A stretch of DNA of 64,000 nucleotides from an uncultured Eubacteriales bacterium (GTDB lineage: Bacteria > Bacillota > Clostridia > Peptostreptococcales > Anaerovoracaceae): the NCBI GenBank assembly GCA_902798745.1, contig CADBXM010000008.1, forward strand, positions 42,524 through 106,523. Reading direction: 5' to 3'. The notes beneath the pieces were generated by a model. It worked only from the letters and a program-made list of their open reading frames with translations, did not search any database and was not told where the DNA came from. The translations under genes and the position numbers were made by a program. Below are positions 10,402-20,004 of the stretch, in pieces. Within the stretch, counting starts at the first letter, position 1. The number at the start of each line of letters is the position of its first letter.

Positions 10402-10647
10402 CGAGCGCATTGCACGATCCTCTCGGGTACGGCTCTCGTCTCGCTGCGGCTATACGCAGCGGTACTAAGCTCTGTCGGCACCTTCGGCTTGCCAATCGCA
10501 TCTATCGGAGGTGCTCGCCACCGAAGATCAATGCTTTCGACATTGCGGCAACGCCGCTATGACGAAGAAAGCATTTAGTGCCGGCTACCGCAGAGCCCCG
10601 CGAGTCCCGTGTAAGGCACTCGAGTGAAAACAAAAAGGTAATAATAA
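10402..10647. other. GC-rich, hairpin-filled spacer between gyrB and gyrA
   Basis: This spacer has no coding sequence. It contains a 7-bp hairpin, CGCTGCG (10442-10448) with CGCAGCG (10455-10461); GGCA (10477-10480) with TGCC (10490-10493); and GGTG (10510-10513) with CACC (10519-10522). It also holds a nested hairpin in which AATGCTTTC (10530-10538) pairs with GAAAGCATT (10567-10575), and GCGGC (10545-10549) pairs with GCCGC (10553-10557) inside. Such dense pairing is unlike the AT-rich spacers elsewhere in the window. It may be an mRNA regulatory structure, a small RNA, or a REP/MITE-like insertion. The last 25 bases carry the gyrA ribosome-binding region. Confidence 0.6.
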
Positions 10648-13176
10648 ATGGCAGACATATTAGACAACAGCACAATAATCGAGCACGAGATATACGATGA
10701 GATGAAAAACTCGTACATCGACTACGCGATGAGCGTAATCGTAGGACGTGCTCTTCCTGACGTGCGTGACGGATTGAAGCCGGTACACCGCCGTATCCTT
10801 TACGGTATGCATTCGCTCGGCATCACTCCGGACAAACCGCATAAGAAGTCGGCGCGTATCGTCGGTGAGGTAATGGGTAAATATCACCCTCACGGCGATT
10901 CATCCATCTACGACGCAATGGTCAAGATGGCGCAGGACTTCTCGACGCGCTACCCGCTGGTCGATGGACACGGAAACTTCGGTTCGGTCGATGGCGATGG
11001 CGCCGCCGCTTCAAGATACACCGAGGCAAGGATGTCACCGTTCTCGCTCCAGATGGTACGAGACATCGAAAAAGACACCGTCGATTTCATGGACAACTAT
11101 GACGGCGAGGAGCAGGAGCCTGAAGTACTCCCATCAAGAGTGCCTAATCTCCTGATCAACGGATCCAACGGTATCGCTGTCGGAATGGCCACATCGATCC
11201 CGCCGCACAATCTCGGCGAGACCATCGATGCCTGTGTCAAGCTCATCGATGAGCCGGACTCCTCAATAGACGATCTTGTAAAGATCATAAAGGGACCGGA
11301 CTTCCCGACAGGAGCGATCATCCTCGGCAGAGGAGCTGCGAGAGAGGCCTATCAGACAGGGCAGGGCAAGATCAATGTCCGCTCGGTCTGCGAGATCGAA
11401 GAGGACAAGCGCGGACGCATGCGCATCATCGTCAGCGAGATCCCGTTCCAGGTCAACAAGGCCAGGCTCATCGAGTCGATGGCAGAGCTCGTCAAGGACA
11501 AGAAGATCGACGGCATATCGGCGATCCGCGACGAGTCCAACCGCGAGGGCACACGCATAGTGATAGAGCTCAAGAGAGACACGAATCCTAACGTGATCCT
11601 CAACAGGCTTTATAAGCACACAGCACTCCAGACGAGTTTCAGCATGATCATGCTGGCGCTGGTCGACGGCGAGCCTAAGATACTCAACCTCAAGCAGATC
11701 CTTGAGGAATACCTGAAGCATCAGAAGATAGTCGTGACGAGAAGGACGCGCTTCGACCTTGCGAAGGCTGAAGCAAGAGCCCACATCTTGGAAGGTCTCA
11801 TCATCGCGCTCGACAATATCGATGAAGTCATCGCGACCATCCGCTCGTCTTACAACGACGCGAAAGAAAAGCTGATGCTCAGATTCGGACTCAGCGAGAT
11901 CCAGGCGCAGGCCATACTCGATATGAGACTTGCCAAGCTGCAGGGACTCGAACGTGAGAAGATCCAGAACGAGTATGAAGAGCTCCAGAAAAAGATCGCG
12001 TACTACAAGAGCCTGCTCGCAGACGAGCACAAGCTCATGGGCGTTATCAAGGACGAGCTGCTCGAGATCAAGGATAAGTGGGGCGATCCACGCAGGACAA
12101 AGATCATAGCAGACGAAGGCGAGCTCGATGAAGAGGCTCTCATAGATGAAGAGGATGTCGCTATCACACTGACACATCTCGGCTACGTCAAGAGAGTTCC
12201 GGCAGACACCTATAAGGCGCAGCGCCGCGGAGGCAAGGGCATAGTCGGGCTCACGACACGCGAGAGCGACTTCGTACGCGACCTCATCATCACGAGCACG
12301 CACGACTACCTCATGTTCTTCACCGACATGGGACGCGTCTATAAGATAAAGGCCTACGAGATCCCTGAAGCATCGAGGACAGCCAAGGGCACTCCGGTGA
12401 TCAACTTCCTCAATCTCAACTCGACTGAGAGAGTCACCGCAATGATACCTATCCGCGAGTTCAAGGAGAACGAATGCCTCGTGATGGTCACTAGACAGGG
12501 TACCATCAAGAAGACGCCGCTGTCAGAGTTCGACACCAACCGCAAGACGGGACTTATCGCGATCACTCTGAAGGAAGGCGACAAGCTCATCAGCGTGGCG
12601 CAGGCCAACGGAAACGAGAACGTGCTCGTAGTAACGAAGCGCGGCAAGGCGATCGCGTTCAGCGAGAAAGATGTAAGGCCGATGGGACGCAATGCCGGCG
12701 GAGTAAGAGCGATACTGCTTGAGAAGGACGATGAAGTCGTTTCGATGGAGCTGGATATCGATCAGACACGCAAGATGCTCGTCATCACCGAGAACGGATT
12801 CGGCAAGCGTACAGCTCTCGATGAATACAGGCTCCAGGCGAGAGGCGGCAAGGGCGTCGCCACCTACGACAAGACCAAGTTCGGCAAGACAGGCCTCCTG
12901 GTCGGAGCTACGATCGTAAGCGAAGACGATGAGGTGATGGTGATCAATTCCAACGGAGTCATCATCAGGATCCGCGCCAACGAAGTCTCGACATCCGGCA
13001 GAACGACTCAGGGTGTCAAGATCATGAAGGTCGACAAGAACAACCACATCGTTTCCTTCGCGAAGGTGGTCGATGAGGATGCTGCCGAGAAGAAAGCCGA
13101 AGCGGTAGAGAAAAAGGACCCTAACATCGGAGCCGATGGCAACGAGCAGCTGACACTGGCAGAAACTGCAAAATAA
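10648..13176 (+). CDS. gyrA: DNA gyrase subunit A
   Basis: Cleavage and rejoining subunit of gyrase. The 842-residue protein has the winged-helix/tower region with catalytic Tyr in [12 protein letters not shown], the QRDR segment [16 protein letters not shown] (Ser and Asp retained at the two classic quinolone-resistance positions), and the GyrA box QRRGGKGI near residue 530. A six-bladed C-terminal DNA-wrapping domain follows. The acidic tail and overall length fit GyrA rather than ParC. It is codon-biased toward GC-rich codons (about 60% G+C in one sampled line). A terminator follows the stop. Confidence 0.98.
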   Translation: MADILDNSTIIEHEIYDEMKNSYIDYAMSVIVGRALPDVRDGLKPVHRRILYGMHSLGITPDKPHKKSARIVGEVMGKYHPHGDSSIYDAMVKMAQDFSTRYPLVDGHGNFGSVDGDGAAASRYTEARMSPFSLQMVRDIEKDTVDFMDNYDGEEQEPEVLPSRVPNLLINGSNGIAVGMATSIPPHNLGETIDACVKLIDEPDSSIDDLVKIIKGPDFPTGAIILGRGAAREAYQTGQGKINVRSVCEIEEDKRGRMRIIVSEIPFQVNKARLIESMAELVKDKKIDGISAIRDESNREGTRIVIELKRDTNPNVILNRLYKHTALQTSFSMIMLALVDGEPKILNLKQILEEYLKHQKIVVTRRTRFDLAKAEARAHILEGLIIALDNIDEVIATIRSSYNDAKEKLMLRFGLSEIQAQAILDMRLAKLQGLEREKIQNEYEELQKKIAYYKSLLADEHKLMGVIKDELLEIKDKWGDPRRTKIIADEGELDEEALIDEEDVAITLTHLGYVKRVPADTYKAQRRGGKGIVGLTTRESDFVRDLIITSTHDYLMFFTDMGRVYKIKAYEIPEASRTAKGTPVINFLNLNSTERVTAMIPIREFKENECLVMVTRQGTIKKTPLSEFDTNRKTGLIAITLKEGDKLISVAQANGNENVLVVTKRGKAIAFSEKDVRPMGRNAGGVRAILLEKDDEVVSMELDIDQTRKMLVITENGFGKRTALDEYRLQARGGKGVATYDKTKFGKTGLLVGATIVSEDDEVMVINSNGVIIRIRANEVSTSGRTTQGVKIMKVDKNNHIVSFAKVVDEDAAEKKAEAVEKKDPNIGADGNEQLTLAETAK

Positions 13177-13208
13177 ACAGAAGAAAACAAAACACAAAAA
13201 CGAAAAAG

Positions 13209-13245
13209 ACGCCGGGAGCTAATCAAAGGCTCGCCGGCGTTTTTT
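13209..13245 (+). terminator. Intrinsic terminator after gyrA
   Basis: ACGCCGG plus GAGC (13209-13219) pairs with GCTC plus CCGGCGT (13229-13240) with one bulged G. A run of six T (13240-13245) follows. It lies 32 bases past the gyrA stop. Confidence 0.9.
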
Positions 13246-13271
13246 CTTACAAATAATTGTCCTCACACTTT

Positions 13272-13327
13272 TATTGACACACTGATTGTGTCGTATTGAC
13301 ACACTGGTTGTGTCGTAGCGACACAAT
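13272..13327. promoter_or_regulatory. Tandem palindromic operator array
   Basis: Two 22-bp direct repeats (13272-13293 and 13294-13315) differ at one base. Each contains the palindrome GACACA-N5-TGTGTC. A fifth half-site, GACACA (13320-13325), makes a further palindrome, TGTGTCG-TAG-CGACACA. The 22-bp period equals about two DNA turns, so dimers would bind the same DNA face. The array ends just upstream of the promoter at 13331. It likely binds a regulator of the surface-protein gene that follows; I cannot name the regulator. Confidence 0.65.
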
Positions 13328-13330
13328 GAA

Positions 13331-13359
13331 TTGTTCCCGATATGCTTCATATTTATTAT
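13331..13359 (+). promoter_or_regulatory. Probable promoter of surface-protein gene
   Basis: -35 TTGTTC (13331-13336) and -10 TATTAT (13354-13359) with a 17-base spacer. The weak -35 immediately beside the operator array is what an activator-dependent promoter would show. Confidence 0.5.
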
Positions 13360-13452
13360 TCAGTTGCAAGATGAAACAAGTGGGGAAAGATTCACGTAAA
13401 AACGAAACCAGCACAGAGGCTGCTCGTATTGTTAATAAATAGGAGGACTATT

Positions 13453-16293
13453 ATGAAGAAGGACAAGTTTATTAAAAGAATACTAACTCTTCTTCTTTGC
13501 GCAGCAATGATGGTTGCATACTTACCTTCATCAGTATATTCATCAACTGATGATAGCGCCGAATCGCTTAAAACGACCATTGAATCCGAAGAGGCAGCGC
13601 CGGCCGCAGAAAAAGAAAAGGCCGATGAACCTGAGAAACCGGTCGAAAAAGCAAAACCGGCTGAAGAGACAGCACCTAAAGAAGAGGCAGCGCCAAAAGA
13701 AGATACTGCGCCAAAAGAAGATACTACACAGAAAGAAGATACTGCATCTAAAGAAGATACAGCATCGGCTGAAGAGACAGAACAGGCCGAAGCGGCAGAA
13801 GAAGCAGATGAACCTGCGGTGACTGAGGAAGAATCCGTATCTACAGAAGAACCAATAGGTTCAGAAGAAGTATCTTCAGAAAGGAAGAGCCTCTCTTTAA
13901 CCAAGACAGCCGAGACAGAGGCAGACGAGACAAAGGCGGAAAAACCAGATAAAGTGACCGTAAAAGTCCATGTTTTCGCATGGGACGCGAATGGAAATTA
14001 CACTGAAGTATATACTGCTACAAAAGCAAACTTAAGCTCCGGTGCTGCTTCCTGGTATATCCCTACATACATGGATGCCAAAGTAACCAACAAGACAGTG
14101 GTGAAAGACGGGAAAACCTATAAGTTCTCGAGTGGCAGCTGGAAATATGCAAATGGAACACAGATCCCAAAGACTAAGGCAGACGGGACCGGTAGCGGAA
14201 GCTATTACGCTATCACATTCGATGACGCAGCGGAAAAAGCAGTGGATGGGATCGCTGACTATTCGATTTACGCTGGGTACAGACAAGACATTACGGTTAC
14301 TCTGATCTTCAAGGATATCAAACATACTGATGGTACCACTACATCTTCAAGTCAAAGCAACACTCTTTCCGGAGGGGGAGGCTGGAACTTCACAAAGAAA
14401 AAGCTGGAGCAGACCACAGGCCTGACAAGCGGGACCGTTATCTCATATATGGGTTACGAATACGCATATACCGGACAGTGGAAAGACGGTAACGGAAACG
14501 TCATAGACGCGTCATCATCGATTTCCATTAAGAACGCAGCTGGAACTACAGAGGGAAATAACTATTATATTGATGAAGATACTACTATCGAGTTCTCTCC
14601 GATATATAAGCCAACAAAGATCAACGGCCTTGACTATCAGTATATAGATAATATTTCTACCGGATCCGGGTCATGGTCTAATGCGGACGCTTTTGACTAT
14701 CGAAGCAAATTCGGATCACTTACACACACATACAGAAACCCTGAGATCGCGTCGCCGACTCTGACTCCTCATTATAGCTTCAGATACTGGCAGACCGATA
14801 AGTATGAGTACACTTATACAGACGGGAGCAAAGGCTCAAACAGCAGTGAGATAGGTAAGAGGTATAAAGATGGTGACACAGGAACCTATACTCTTATCAG
14901 CGCAGACTCTCACGGAACGATCAAAGAAACAGAGGTCGATGTCTACGCCTACTGGCAGCCATCGGTGACAGTAAGATATCACTACAACGGTAAAGAAGTC
15001 GAAGACGAGAAGTTTGCTGATATCACTGTTTACGAGGATGCAGCTTCGGTAATAGACAATTACTCCGCAGACGGAAACACTCTTACTATAGACGGCGAGG
15101 AATATTCCGGCTGGTATGACGCAGAAGGAAATCTGCTAAGCGCCGACAAGGTATACAGCGCGCCGGGAATCACAAAGGTTCCTGTTGACCGCACTGTCTA
15201 CGATGTTTATGCAAAAAAGCCGATCACAGTAAAGGCTGCAGATAATACATGGGTATACGACGGTATAGAGCATGCTGATAACGGCACTTCCATTACAGCC
15301 GGCAGCCTTATCGGAGACGATGCTATCGAAGCCGAGAATACAGGTCGTATCACAGATAAGGGCACTGTAGATAATGAGGTTGGCGAGATCACTATCACAA
15401 GAGACGGTAAAGATGTCACATCATATTACCTGATATCATTTGAGAAAGGATCGCTGACAGTCACACCTGCTCCACTGAAGATCGCAACACAGAGCGCGAC
15501 CAAGGTTTATGACGGAACAGCCCTTACAAGAACTGACGGAACGATCAGCGGACTTGTGAATGATGAGACTGCAACAGTTACAGGAACGGGCTCACAGACC
15601 GTTGTCGGATCGAGCAGAAATGGTTACACCATAAACTGGGATACAGCAAAAGCATCGAATTATGAGATCGTTTCTGAAGACCTCGGGACCCTGACAGTTA
15701 CGGCAGCATACGTTCCAGGTGATAACGACGATGCTGATGATGATGACGATGACGACAGTGACAACGACAACGATAATCCTAATGGAGGCAATCCTGTAGG
15801 AAGAAGAACTACCCGTGGCGGTGGAAACGGCTCTGGAGCAGTTCCAGCAGGAGCTGCAGGCGCAACGACTGTGCTTGAATCCCAGACTCCACCAACAACT
15901 CCTCCAACTACGGACATCGTTGATCCTGCACCGCCTCTTGCAGCCGGCGCATGGGCTCTTATCAACCTGATCTGCGCAATAGTTACAGCCCTCGGCGCTG
16001 TCATCGCGCTCTTCCGCAGGAAAGAGGAAGAAGAGGAAGAAGATGATGATGAGGACGACAACAGAGGAAAGAAGATGCTTGCCGCGAAGATCGCCGGAGC
16101 GATCGCAGGTATAGCCGGACCGATCGTATTCATCTTCACAGAGGACATGACTTTGCCAATGCAGATGATAGACAAATGGACGCTCCTCATGGTTGTGATT
16201 CTTGTAGCACAGGTAATTGCAGCAGTCTTCAACAAAAAAGCATCTGAACTTGATGACGAGGAAGAAGAGGGAGAGGCAGAGTCTGCAAACTAG
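13453..16293 (+). CDS. Large acidic surface protein with MBG-type repeat and C-terminal membrane segments
   Basis: A 946-residue exported protein. The ATG at 13453 is chosen from AGGAGG at 13441-13446. A signal peptide (about 1-28, KKDKFIKRILTLLLCAAMM) is followed by a low-complexity Glu/Ala/Pro/Lys stretch (about 35-165) built of APKED-like repeats. Beta-rich modules follow, and near residues 595-760 two adjacent MBG-type modules with KVYDGTAL and TWVYDGIEH. A poly-Asp linker, a Gly/Pro-rich segment and three membrane helices come next (WALINLICAIVTALGAVIAL; about 875-895; about 905-925), separated by Glu/Asp-rich cytoplasmic stretches. No LPXTG sorting motif is seen, so anchoring is by the helices. 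Possible adhesin or wall-associated scaffold. Regulated probably through the operator array upstream. Confidence 0.8.
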   Translation: MKKDKFIKRILTLLLCAAMMVAYLPSSVYSSTDDSAESLKTTIESEEAAPAAEKEKADEPEKPVEKAKPAEETAPKEEAAPKEDTAPKEDTTQKEDTASKEDTASAEETEQAEAAEEADEPAVTEEESVSTEEPIGSEEVSSERKSLSLTKTAETEADETKAEKPDKVTVKVHVFAWDANGNYTEVYTATKANLSSGAASWYIPTYMDAKVTNKTVVKDGKTYKFSSGSWKYANGTQIPKTKADGTGSGSYYAITFDDAAEKAVDGIADYSIYAGYRQDITVTLIFKDIKHTDGTTTSSSQSNTLSGGGGWNFTKKKLEQTTGLTSGTVISYMGYEYAYTGQWKDGNGNVIDASSSISIKNAAGTTEGNNYYIDEDTTIEFSPIYKPTKINGLDYQYIDNISTGSGSWSNADAFDYRSKFGSLTHTYRNPEIASPTLTPHYSFRYWQTDKYEYTYTDGSKGSNSSEIGKRYKDGDTGTYTLISADSHGTIKETEVDVYAYWQPSVTVRYHYNGKEVEDEKFADITVYEDAASVIDNYSADGNTLTIDGEEYSGWYDAEGNLLSADKVYSAPGITKVPVDRTVYDVYAKKPITVKAADNTWVYDGIEHADNGTSITAGSLIGDDAIEAENTGRITDKGTVDNEVGEITITRDGKDVTSYYLISFEKGSLTVTPAPLKIATQSATKVYDGTALTRTDGTISGLVNDETATVTGTGSQTVVGSSRNGYTINWDTAKASNYEIVSEDLGTLTVTAAYVPGDNDDADDDDDDDSDNDNDNPNGGNPVGRRTTRGGGNGSGAVPAGAAGATTVLESQTPPTTPPTTDIVDPAPPLAAGAWALINLICAIVTALGAVIALFRRKEEEEEEDDDEDDNRGKKMLAAKIAGAIAGIAGPIVFIFTEDMTLPMQMIDKWTLLMVVILVAQVIAAVFNKKASELDDEEEEGEAESAN

Positions 16294-16331
16294 AAGATAA
16301 AGCGGATATGGCCTAAAATGACAAACAAAGA

Positions 16332-16374
16332 AGGAAGACGAGATCGCTGAGTTCTCGTCTTCCTGTTTATTTTG
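16332..16374 (+). terminator. Terminator after surface-protein gene
   Basis: A perfect 12-bp stem, AGGAAGACGAGA (16332-16343) with TCTCGTCTTCCT (16353-16364), a nine-base loop, then the T-rich TGTTTATTTT. It lies between convergent genes. Confidence 0.85.
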
Positions 16375-16411
16375 ATCTAATAAAACGTACTGATTTGTCA
16401 GGCACGATCAA

Positions 16412-17536
16412 CTACACGAATTTGTATGTCGTGCGGGATGTGAATTTCTCTCCGGCTTTCAGTATGCCGCCCGGGAAGTTCTCTTTGTTGACCGCATCAG
16501 GCCAGAACTGGGTCTCAAGGCATACTCCCATTCTGTATTTATAAGTGAAGTTGCACTTACCGTTCTCTTCCGTGATACCGTTTCCGGTATACAGCTGGAC
16601 TCCCGGCATATCCGTCAGGACTGTCATCCTCACGCCGCTCGTCTCAGAACCGAGAGCCGCAACTTCTCTGTAGCCTTCACCATCAAGACAGAAATTGTGG
16701 TCATAGCCTTTGCAGAATCGCAGCTGCTCATCATCTTCATCTATGTCCATGCCGATAGGCTTGGCGCATCTGAAGTCAAAGGGCGTTCCTTCGACAGGCG
16801 CGATCTCTCCGGTCGGCAGATTACCTTCGTCATTAGGCGTATAGCACTCCGCTTTGATCTTGCAGAGATGTTCCTCGACAGAGACTCCGCTGTCATGACC
16901 TGCGAGATTGAAATAGCTGTGATTGGTTGGATTGAAAGGTGTGTCCGCATTGCTGACAGCGCTGTAGTCTATGTGGAGCTCTCCCTCGTTGGTGAGAGTG
17001 TATGTGACTTCCAAATGCAGATCTCCCGGATATCCCTGGTCGCCATCAGGGCTGTCCAGGATAAACGTTACCGAATCACCGGTAGGAAGGTCCTGCACAT
17101 ATGCCGGACCACCGTCGTTCATGCTCTCACTTGCGCCCGCCTTGGCCGCTATGTTTCTCGAGCTCATGCTTGAGAACGGGATGCTGGTCTGCCAAAGACG
17201 CTTGGTGTAAAAGTCACGTCCGCCGTGAAGTGAATTAGTGCCGTTGTTTGCGGTCAGCTCGTAGGTCTCGCCGTCAAGAGTGAACGATGCTCCGCCTATG
17301 CGGTTCGCAAAGCGACCTACAGTCCCGCCGTAAGTGTTTTGACCGTCTTCATAGCCCGAGACGTCACTGTAACCGAGAACCACATCGATCCTCTCGCCTT
17401 TAGAATCATGTACTACAAGGCTGACAAGCGTGGCGCCGTAGTCTGTGACCGAAGCTTCCATCCCGGAAGCGTTTCTGAGAATGTAAAGCCCGGCGCTGCG
17501 GCCGTCTTTAAGCTTTCCGAATCCACGCATCTTCAT
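16412..17536 (-). CDS. galM: Aldose 1-epimerase (galactose mutarotase)
   Basis: Interconverts alpha and beta anomers of aldoses, feeding the Leloir pathway. The start at 17536 (MKMRGFGKLKDGR) follows AGAGGAG by ten bases; a longer reading is not supported. The 374 residues show the GalM signatures: NRIGGASFTLDGE, the LHGGRDFYTKRLW catalytic-His region, NPTNHSYFNLAGHDSG with the second catalytic His, and the C-terminal Glu in GVCLETQFWPDA. Length is slightly above the usual 340-350 because of an insertion near residues 120-140 (AAKAGASESMNDGG). A galE lies 3 kb away on the same strand. Confidence 0.94.
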   Translation of the reverse strand: MKMRGFGKLKDGRSAGLYILRNASGMEASVTDYGATLVSLVVHDSKGERIDVVLGYSDVSGYEDGQNTYGGTVGRFANRIGGASFTLDGETYELTANNGTNSLHGGRDFYTKRLWQTSIPFSSMSSRNIAAKAGASESMNDGGPAYVQDLPTGDSVTFILDSPDGDQGYPGDLHLEVTYTLTNEGELHIDYSAVSNADTPFNPTNHSYFNLAGHDSGVSVEEHLCKIKAECYTPNDEGNLPTGEIAPVEGTPFDFRCAKPIGMDIDEDDEQLRFCKGYDHNFCLDGEGYREVAALGSETSGVRMTVLTDMPGVQLYTGNGITEENGKCNFTYKYRMGVCLETQFWPDAVNKENFPGGILKAGEKFTSRTTYKFV

Positions 17537-17679
17537 CGCGATCCCGCTCCTCTCTTGTTCTGCGCATCGCAAGCTCCGCAAAGACAGAGCTTACATACTG
17601 ATACTTATACAAAAACCATTTTAGTTTCATATGGTCTCTCTTCGCAAATATATAAACAATTTGTAATGAAAACTTATCA

Positions 17680-17708
17680 TTGAGATAGGCCCCCGGGTTG
17701 TGTATGAT
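17680..17708 (+). promoter_or_regulatory. Promoter of acetyltransferase-cysteine synthase unit
   Basis: -35 TTGAGA (17680-17685), a 17-base spacer, and -10 TATGAT (17703-17708). The predicted leader is about 78 bases. Confidence 0.65.
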
Positions 17709-17792
17709 TAGTAATGGTTTGTTAATAGCCAGATGTCGGCCATAGCGATTCGGTAGTTCGGCACATAACGCACATACGATTGGAGAGATTTT

Positions 17793-18929
17793 TTGAGTAA
17801 TACAGTTGCAATTAGAGAAGTAAAGACCAAAGCGGACAGAAGGATATTCGTTGATTATCCCAACCGTCTATATCGCGACAATGAGAAGTTTGTGCCGGCA
17901 TTTTTCGGTGATGACATGGCTGACTGGGATGAAAAGAAGAATCCGGCTTTCGAATATTGCGAGGCGAGGTCATGGCTCGCATATAAGAATGATCAGGTAG
18001 TCGGACGCATAGGCGCGATACTGAGCCATGCTTCCAACGAGAAGTGGGGAACAAAGCGCATGCGTTTTTCGCAGGTCGACTTTATCGATGACCGCGAAGT
18101 GTCCAAAGCTCTCTTCGATACTGCCGAAGGATGGGCGCGCGAGAGGGGCATGGAAGAGATGCACGGTCCGCTCGGATTTTGCGACCTCGACAGAGAAGGT
18201 ATGCTCATCGATGGATTCGACAAGCGCAGCATGTTCATTACTTATTACAATGAACCTTACTACATTGACCATCTCACAGAACTCGGATATGAAAAGGACG
18301 TCGACTGGGTCGAGCACATGATCCCTCTCGGCGATGAGAACAGCGAAACATATCAAAGGCTGAAGAAGATCTCCGAGACTGTTCTCCGCCGGACAGGCTA
18401 CCGCAAAGTGGACGTAAGCAAAAGATCCGATGTGGGGCCATACATTCACAAGGCGTTTGACCTCCTGAACATCGCATACGCTCATCTATACGGTACAGTG
18501 GAGCTGAACGAGAGACAGATAGATAAATACGTCAACAAGTTCCTTCCTCTGATCGATCCTGATTTCTGTTGTCTGCTGGTGGATGACAAAGACGATTTGA
18601 TGGGATTTGCCGTTGGAGCGCCATCGATGGCCGAGGCGATGAAGAAAAGCAGGGGAAGACTCTTCCCAACAGGGTGGATCGGAGTGCTTCGTTCCCTTAA
18701 GAAGAACAATGCTCTCGACCTGTTCCTGATAGCGGTGAGACCCGAGCTTCAGGGCAGCGGAGTTAACGGCATCCTGATGGAGCATCTATACAAGGGCTGT
18801 ATAAAGCATGGCATAAAGTATGCCGAGACCGGTCCTCAGCTTGAGACCAATAACAAGGTGCAGAATCAGTGGAAGATGTTCGACACCATATTGCACAAGC
18901 GCAGACGCTGCTTCAAGAAGAAACTGTAA
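17793..18929 (+). CDS. GNAT-family N-acetyltransferase
   Basis: A 378-residue protein of the long GNAT type often annotated as hypothetical in Clostridia. It begins at a TTG codon (17793-17795), with GGAGAG at 17782-17787 five bases upstream. The acetyl-CoA fold is visible twice: an N-terminal part (FEYCEARSWLAYKNDQVVGR, GPLGFCDLDREGMLIDGFD) and a C-terminal GNAT core with LIAVRPELQGSGVNGILMEHL, which resembles the Q/RxxGxG/A acetyl-CoA loop. The acceptor is unknown. It is followed 60 bases later by a cysteine-synthase-like gene with no terminator between, so one transcript is likely. Confidence 0.82.
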   Translation: MSNTVAIREVKTKADRRIFVDYPNRLYRDNEKFVPAFFGDDMADWDEKKNPAFEYCEARSWLAYKNDQVVGRIGAILSHASNEKWGTKRMRFSQVDFIDDREVSKALFDTAEGWARERGMEEMHGPLGFCDLDREGMLIDGFDKRSMFITYYNEPYYIDHLTELGYEKDVDWVEHMIPLGDENSETYQRLKKISETVLRRTGYRKVDVSKRSDVGPYIHKAFDLLNIAYAHLYGTVELNERQIDKYVNKFLPLIDPDFCCLLVDDKDDLMGFAVGAPSMAEAMKKSRGRLFPTGWIGVLRSLKKNNALDLFLIAVRPELQGSGVNGILMEHLYKGCIKHGIKYAETGPQLETNNKVQNQWKMFDTILHKRRRCFKKKL

Positions 18930-18989
18930 TGTCGAGACAGATCAGGGCAATTGAAGACAAAAAGTATCAATGAAAGGTATTAATAATAA

Positions 18990-19937
18990 ATGATAGAAAA
19001 TACTCACGTGTGTGAAAACATACTGGAAGCGATAGGCAACACTCCGATGGTAAAGCTCAATCACATAGGGCCTAAGGACGGAGCGGATATTTATGTGAAA
19101 TTCGAGGCCATCGATGTCGGAGGTTCCATCAAGACCAGAACAGCATACCTCATGATAAAGGCCGCCGAGGATGAAGGCTTGCTTGATAGCAATTCAATAA
19201 TCGTGGAACCGACAAGCGGCAATCAGGGCATCGGACTGGCTCTTGTTGGAGCAGTCAGAGGATACAGAACGATAATAATCATGCCGGATTCAGTGAGCGA
19301 AGAGAGACGCAAACTGGTACGTCATTACGGAGCTGAAGTGCATCTGGTGCATGATTCGGGAGATATAGGCAAGTGCATCAAGGAATGTCTTAAGACAGCC
19401 GAGGATATGGCTGAAAATGACCCAAGAGTCTTTATCCCGCAGCAGTTCAAGAACCCGAACAACATCCTTGCTCAGATCAACTACACAGCGCAGGAGATAA
19501 TCCGTGATGTCAACGGACCGATCCACGGATTTACATCCGGCATTGGAACAGGCGGCACTATCACCGGCATTGGACAGATCCTCAGAGAGCAAAACCCGGA
19601 CGTTGAGATCTGGGCTGTAGAGCCTGAGAACGCGGCGATGCTCGCAGGAGGCAGCATCGGAACTCATCTTCAGATGGGTATAGGCGATGGCATAATGCCT
19701 GACATCCTTGACACGAGTATCTATGACGATATCTGCATAGTAACGGATGAAGAGGCACTTGAGATGGCCAAGAAGATGGCGCGAAAGGAAGGCCTGCTTT
19801 GCGGTATCTCCGCAGGCACAAATGTTGTCGCTGCAGTCAAGCTGGCTGAAAAACTGGGACCGGGCAAGACCGTGGTCACAGTCCTTCCTGATACGGCCGA
19901 ACGCTATTTCTCGACCCCGCTTTTCGCAGGAGAATAA
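18990..19937 (+). CDS. cysK: Cysteine synthase family PLP enzyme
   Basis: A fold-type II PLP enzyme of 315 residues; CysK members make L-cysteine from O-acetylserine and sulfide. The PLP Lys is in GGSIKTRTAYLMI, where most CysK proteins have S-[VI]-K-D-R; the Thr is a variant worth noting. TSGNQGIGLAL forms the substrate loop and GIGTGGTITGIG the phosphate loop. C-terminal GISAGTNVVAA and PDTAERYFSTPLF are CysK-like. The substituted residue and the adjacent acetyltransferase leave open a related beta-replacement reaction. Right after the stop a 13-base piece of the gene's end (CGCAGGAGAATAA) is duplicated. Confidence 0.88.
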   Translation: MIENTHVCENILEAIGNTPMVKLNHIGPKDGADIYVKFEAIDVGGSIKTRTAYLMIKAAEDEGLLDSNSIIVEPTSGNQGIGLALVGAVRGYRTIIIMPDSVSEERRKLVRHYGAEVHLVHDSGDIGKCIKECLKTAEDMAENDPRVFIPQQFKNPNNILAQINYTAQEIIRDVNGPIHGFTSGIGTGGTITGIGQILREQNPDVEIWAVEPENAAMLAGGSIGTHLQMGIGDGIMPDILDTSIYDDICIVTDEEALEMAKKMARKEGLLCGISAGTNVVAAVKLAEKLGPGKTVVTVLPDTAERYFSTPLFAGE

Positions 19938-19961
19938 ATAACGCAGGAGAATAACACAAGA

Positions 19962-19988
19962 AAAAACGGGAGACACGCTCCCGTTTTT
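19962..19988. terminator. Bidirectional terminator between cysK and dtd
   Basis: AAAAACGGGAG (19962-19972) pairs perfectly with CTCCCGTTTTT (19978-19988) around the five-base loop ACACG. A-run and T-run flanks let it serve both converging genes. Confidence 0.9.
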
Positions 19989-20004
19989 ATTTGTCAGGAT
20001 TAAA

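Noticed and set aside
11263-12303. Long antisense ORF (346 codons) within gyrA
   Set aside because: It lies wholly inside gyrA on the opposite strand; GC-rich codon bias removes stops there. No start signal or family similarity was seen.
13272-13327. CRISPR array
   Set aside because: The repeats are only 22 bp, directly adjacent without spacers, and palindromic. No cas genes are present; an operator array fits better.
13514-13822. Overlapping frame with Lys/Arg-rich repeats in the surface-protein gene
   Set aside because: It is the +1 frame of the acidic APKED repeats; the repetitive DNA alone explains its length.
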